A stretch of DNA of 5,759 nucleotides, taken from positions 1 through 5,759 of the forward strand of contig JAGXHZ010000008.1 of assembly GCA_024635855.1 (NCBI GenBank), given 5' to 3'. This stretch comes from Sulfuricurvum sp. GTDB taxonomy: Bacteria > Campylobacterota > Campylobacteria > Campylobacterales > Sulfurimonadaceae. The notes beneath the pieces were generated by a model. The model was not told the origin of the DNA. It saw only the letters and a program-made list of their open reading frames with translations, and made no database searches. Positions 5,160 through 5,759 of this stretch are shown one piece after another; the stretch's first letter is position 1, and every line of letters begins with the position of its first letter. Both the position numbers and the translations under genes were made by a program.

Positions 5160-5759
5160 ACGTTACGCTCTTAAAAATGCATTTTTGTACACGATGCTCG
5201 TTGCGGTGCTGTTACTGACACCGACGTATTTGTATGTCACCTATATGAAATACGTACATGAGATCCAATATGAGTTCTCTCTTAAAGCAAAATCGCATCT
5301 CGTGGTGCGTGCTATGGAAGAATTTGACCAAAAAGATAAAAATGCATTCGATTATCCCCGTTTTCGATCGTTTGAGTCCGGATTATACAATCAGCATTTT
5401 CTTCCCATTTTTACTTTGATACAAAAACCGTTAGAAATTCAGACAACTGGATACCATGTAAGCGACGGTTATGCCTATTTGGTTGTTTCATTGCCGGAGA
5501 AACGTTATTTTGATGCATCGTATCTAGTGGTTGGGGGAGAACTTTCGTATGTTCGGATCTATCAGGATGTGGTCATTATCTTGTTAACGATTGCACTCTT
5601 GATTTTTGTCTTATCGCTCTTTTTTCTGGATCGGTTTGCTTTGCCGTTTCAGCGGTTAAACACCCGTCTGGATCAATTTATCAAAGATTCGATGCACGAG
5701 ATCAATACTCCTCTTTCGATTATCAATGTAAATATTGACCTCTACAATCGTGCCAATCC
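5149..5759 (+). CDS. sensor histidine kinase, 5' part (truncated by window edge)
   Basis: The frame is open from 5149 to the window end, giving 203 residues. It has an N-terminal transmembrane helix at about 11-31, a periplasmic domain of about 100 residues (35-135) with no fold I recognise, and a second transmembrane helix at about 140-161. A short linker follows, then the dimerisation/phosphoacceptor helix with the H-box FIKDSMHEINTPLSII, where His183 is the predicted phosphorylation site. The linker of about 15-20 residues is too short for a full HAMP domain. The ATP-binding domain must lie beyond the window. I favour the TTG at 5149: a GGGG stretch at 5138-5141 sits about 7 nt upstream, and it overlaps the regulator gene by 11 nt, in keeping with the operon. 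The first in-frame ATG (5194) would remove half of the first membrane helix. Expected partner: the upstream response regulator. Confidence 0.9.
   Translation, partial: MNDKRYALKNAFLYTMLVAVLLLTPTYLYVTYMKYVHEIQYEFSLKAKSHLVVRAMEEFDQKDKNAFDYPRFRSFESGLYNQHFLPIFTLIQKPLEIQTTGYHVSDGYAYLVVSLPEKRYFDASYLVVGGELSYVRIYQDVVIILLTIALLIFVLSLFFLDRFALPFQRLNTRLDQFIKDSMHEINTPLSIINVNIDLYNRAN

Noticed and set aside
4506..5759. Identification of the regulator/kinase pair as the flagellar FlgR/FlgS system
   Set aside because: FlgR is an NtrC-type regulator with an AAA+ sigma-54 domain. This regulator is an OmpR type with a winged helix, so proximity to flhB is not enough.

Overview
The window looks like a chromosomal segment of a free-living, flagellated Campylobacterota (epsilonproteobacterium), probably of the Sulfuricurvum/Sulfurimonas type. 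The evidence is the NadC and FlhB protein sequences (NadC carries variant motifs such as KDTH and GGATNHR that I recall from Helicobacter NadC), AT-rich codon use, a TATAAT-type -10 element without a clear -35 partner, and a compact operon with ATGA overlaps. The genus assignment is inference.

Layout. Positions 1-~900 hold no convincing protein gene. They contain short inverted repeats, a tandem array of a roughly 190-210 bp non-coding unit (two full copies and a partial third, 199-667), and a 96 bp element with near-perfect terminal inverted repeats (641-736) that resembles a non-autonomous miniature element. Positions ~810-1385 hold a small cassette: a promoter region with a 12 bp perfect palindrome, a minimal nucleotidyltransferase (MntA-like antitoxin, 923-1237) and an overlapping 51-codon reading frame (1230-1385). 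That frame resembles the two ends of a HEPN (HepT/DUF86) toxin with the catalytic middle missing. A strong stem-loop lies at 1431-1452.

From 1496 to the right edge runs one tightly packed rightward operon: nadC (quinolinate phosphoribosyltransferase), flhB (flagellar export switch protein), a membrane-anchored Cache-domain protein with no output domain, an OmpR-type response regulator, and the 5' part of a sensor histidine kinase. The last runs off the window with its H-box just inside it. Junctions are a 3 nt gap, two 4 nt ATGA overlaps and a probable 11 nt overlap with a TTG start.

How they may work together. The last three genes look like one signalling module: the Cache protein would sense a small ligand in the periplasm, and the kinase and response regulator would carry the signal to DNA. 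Its co-transcription with flhB and nadC suggests housekeeping-level expression, but does not by itself show a flagellar role. The MNT/HEPN remnant and the repeats upstream look like an accessory, decaying insertion zone beside the conserved operon.
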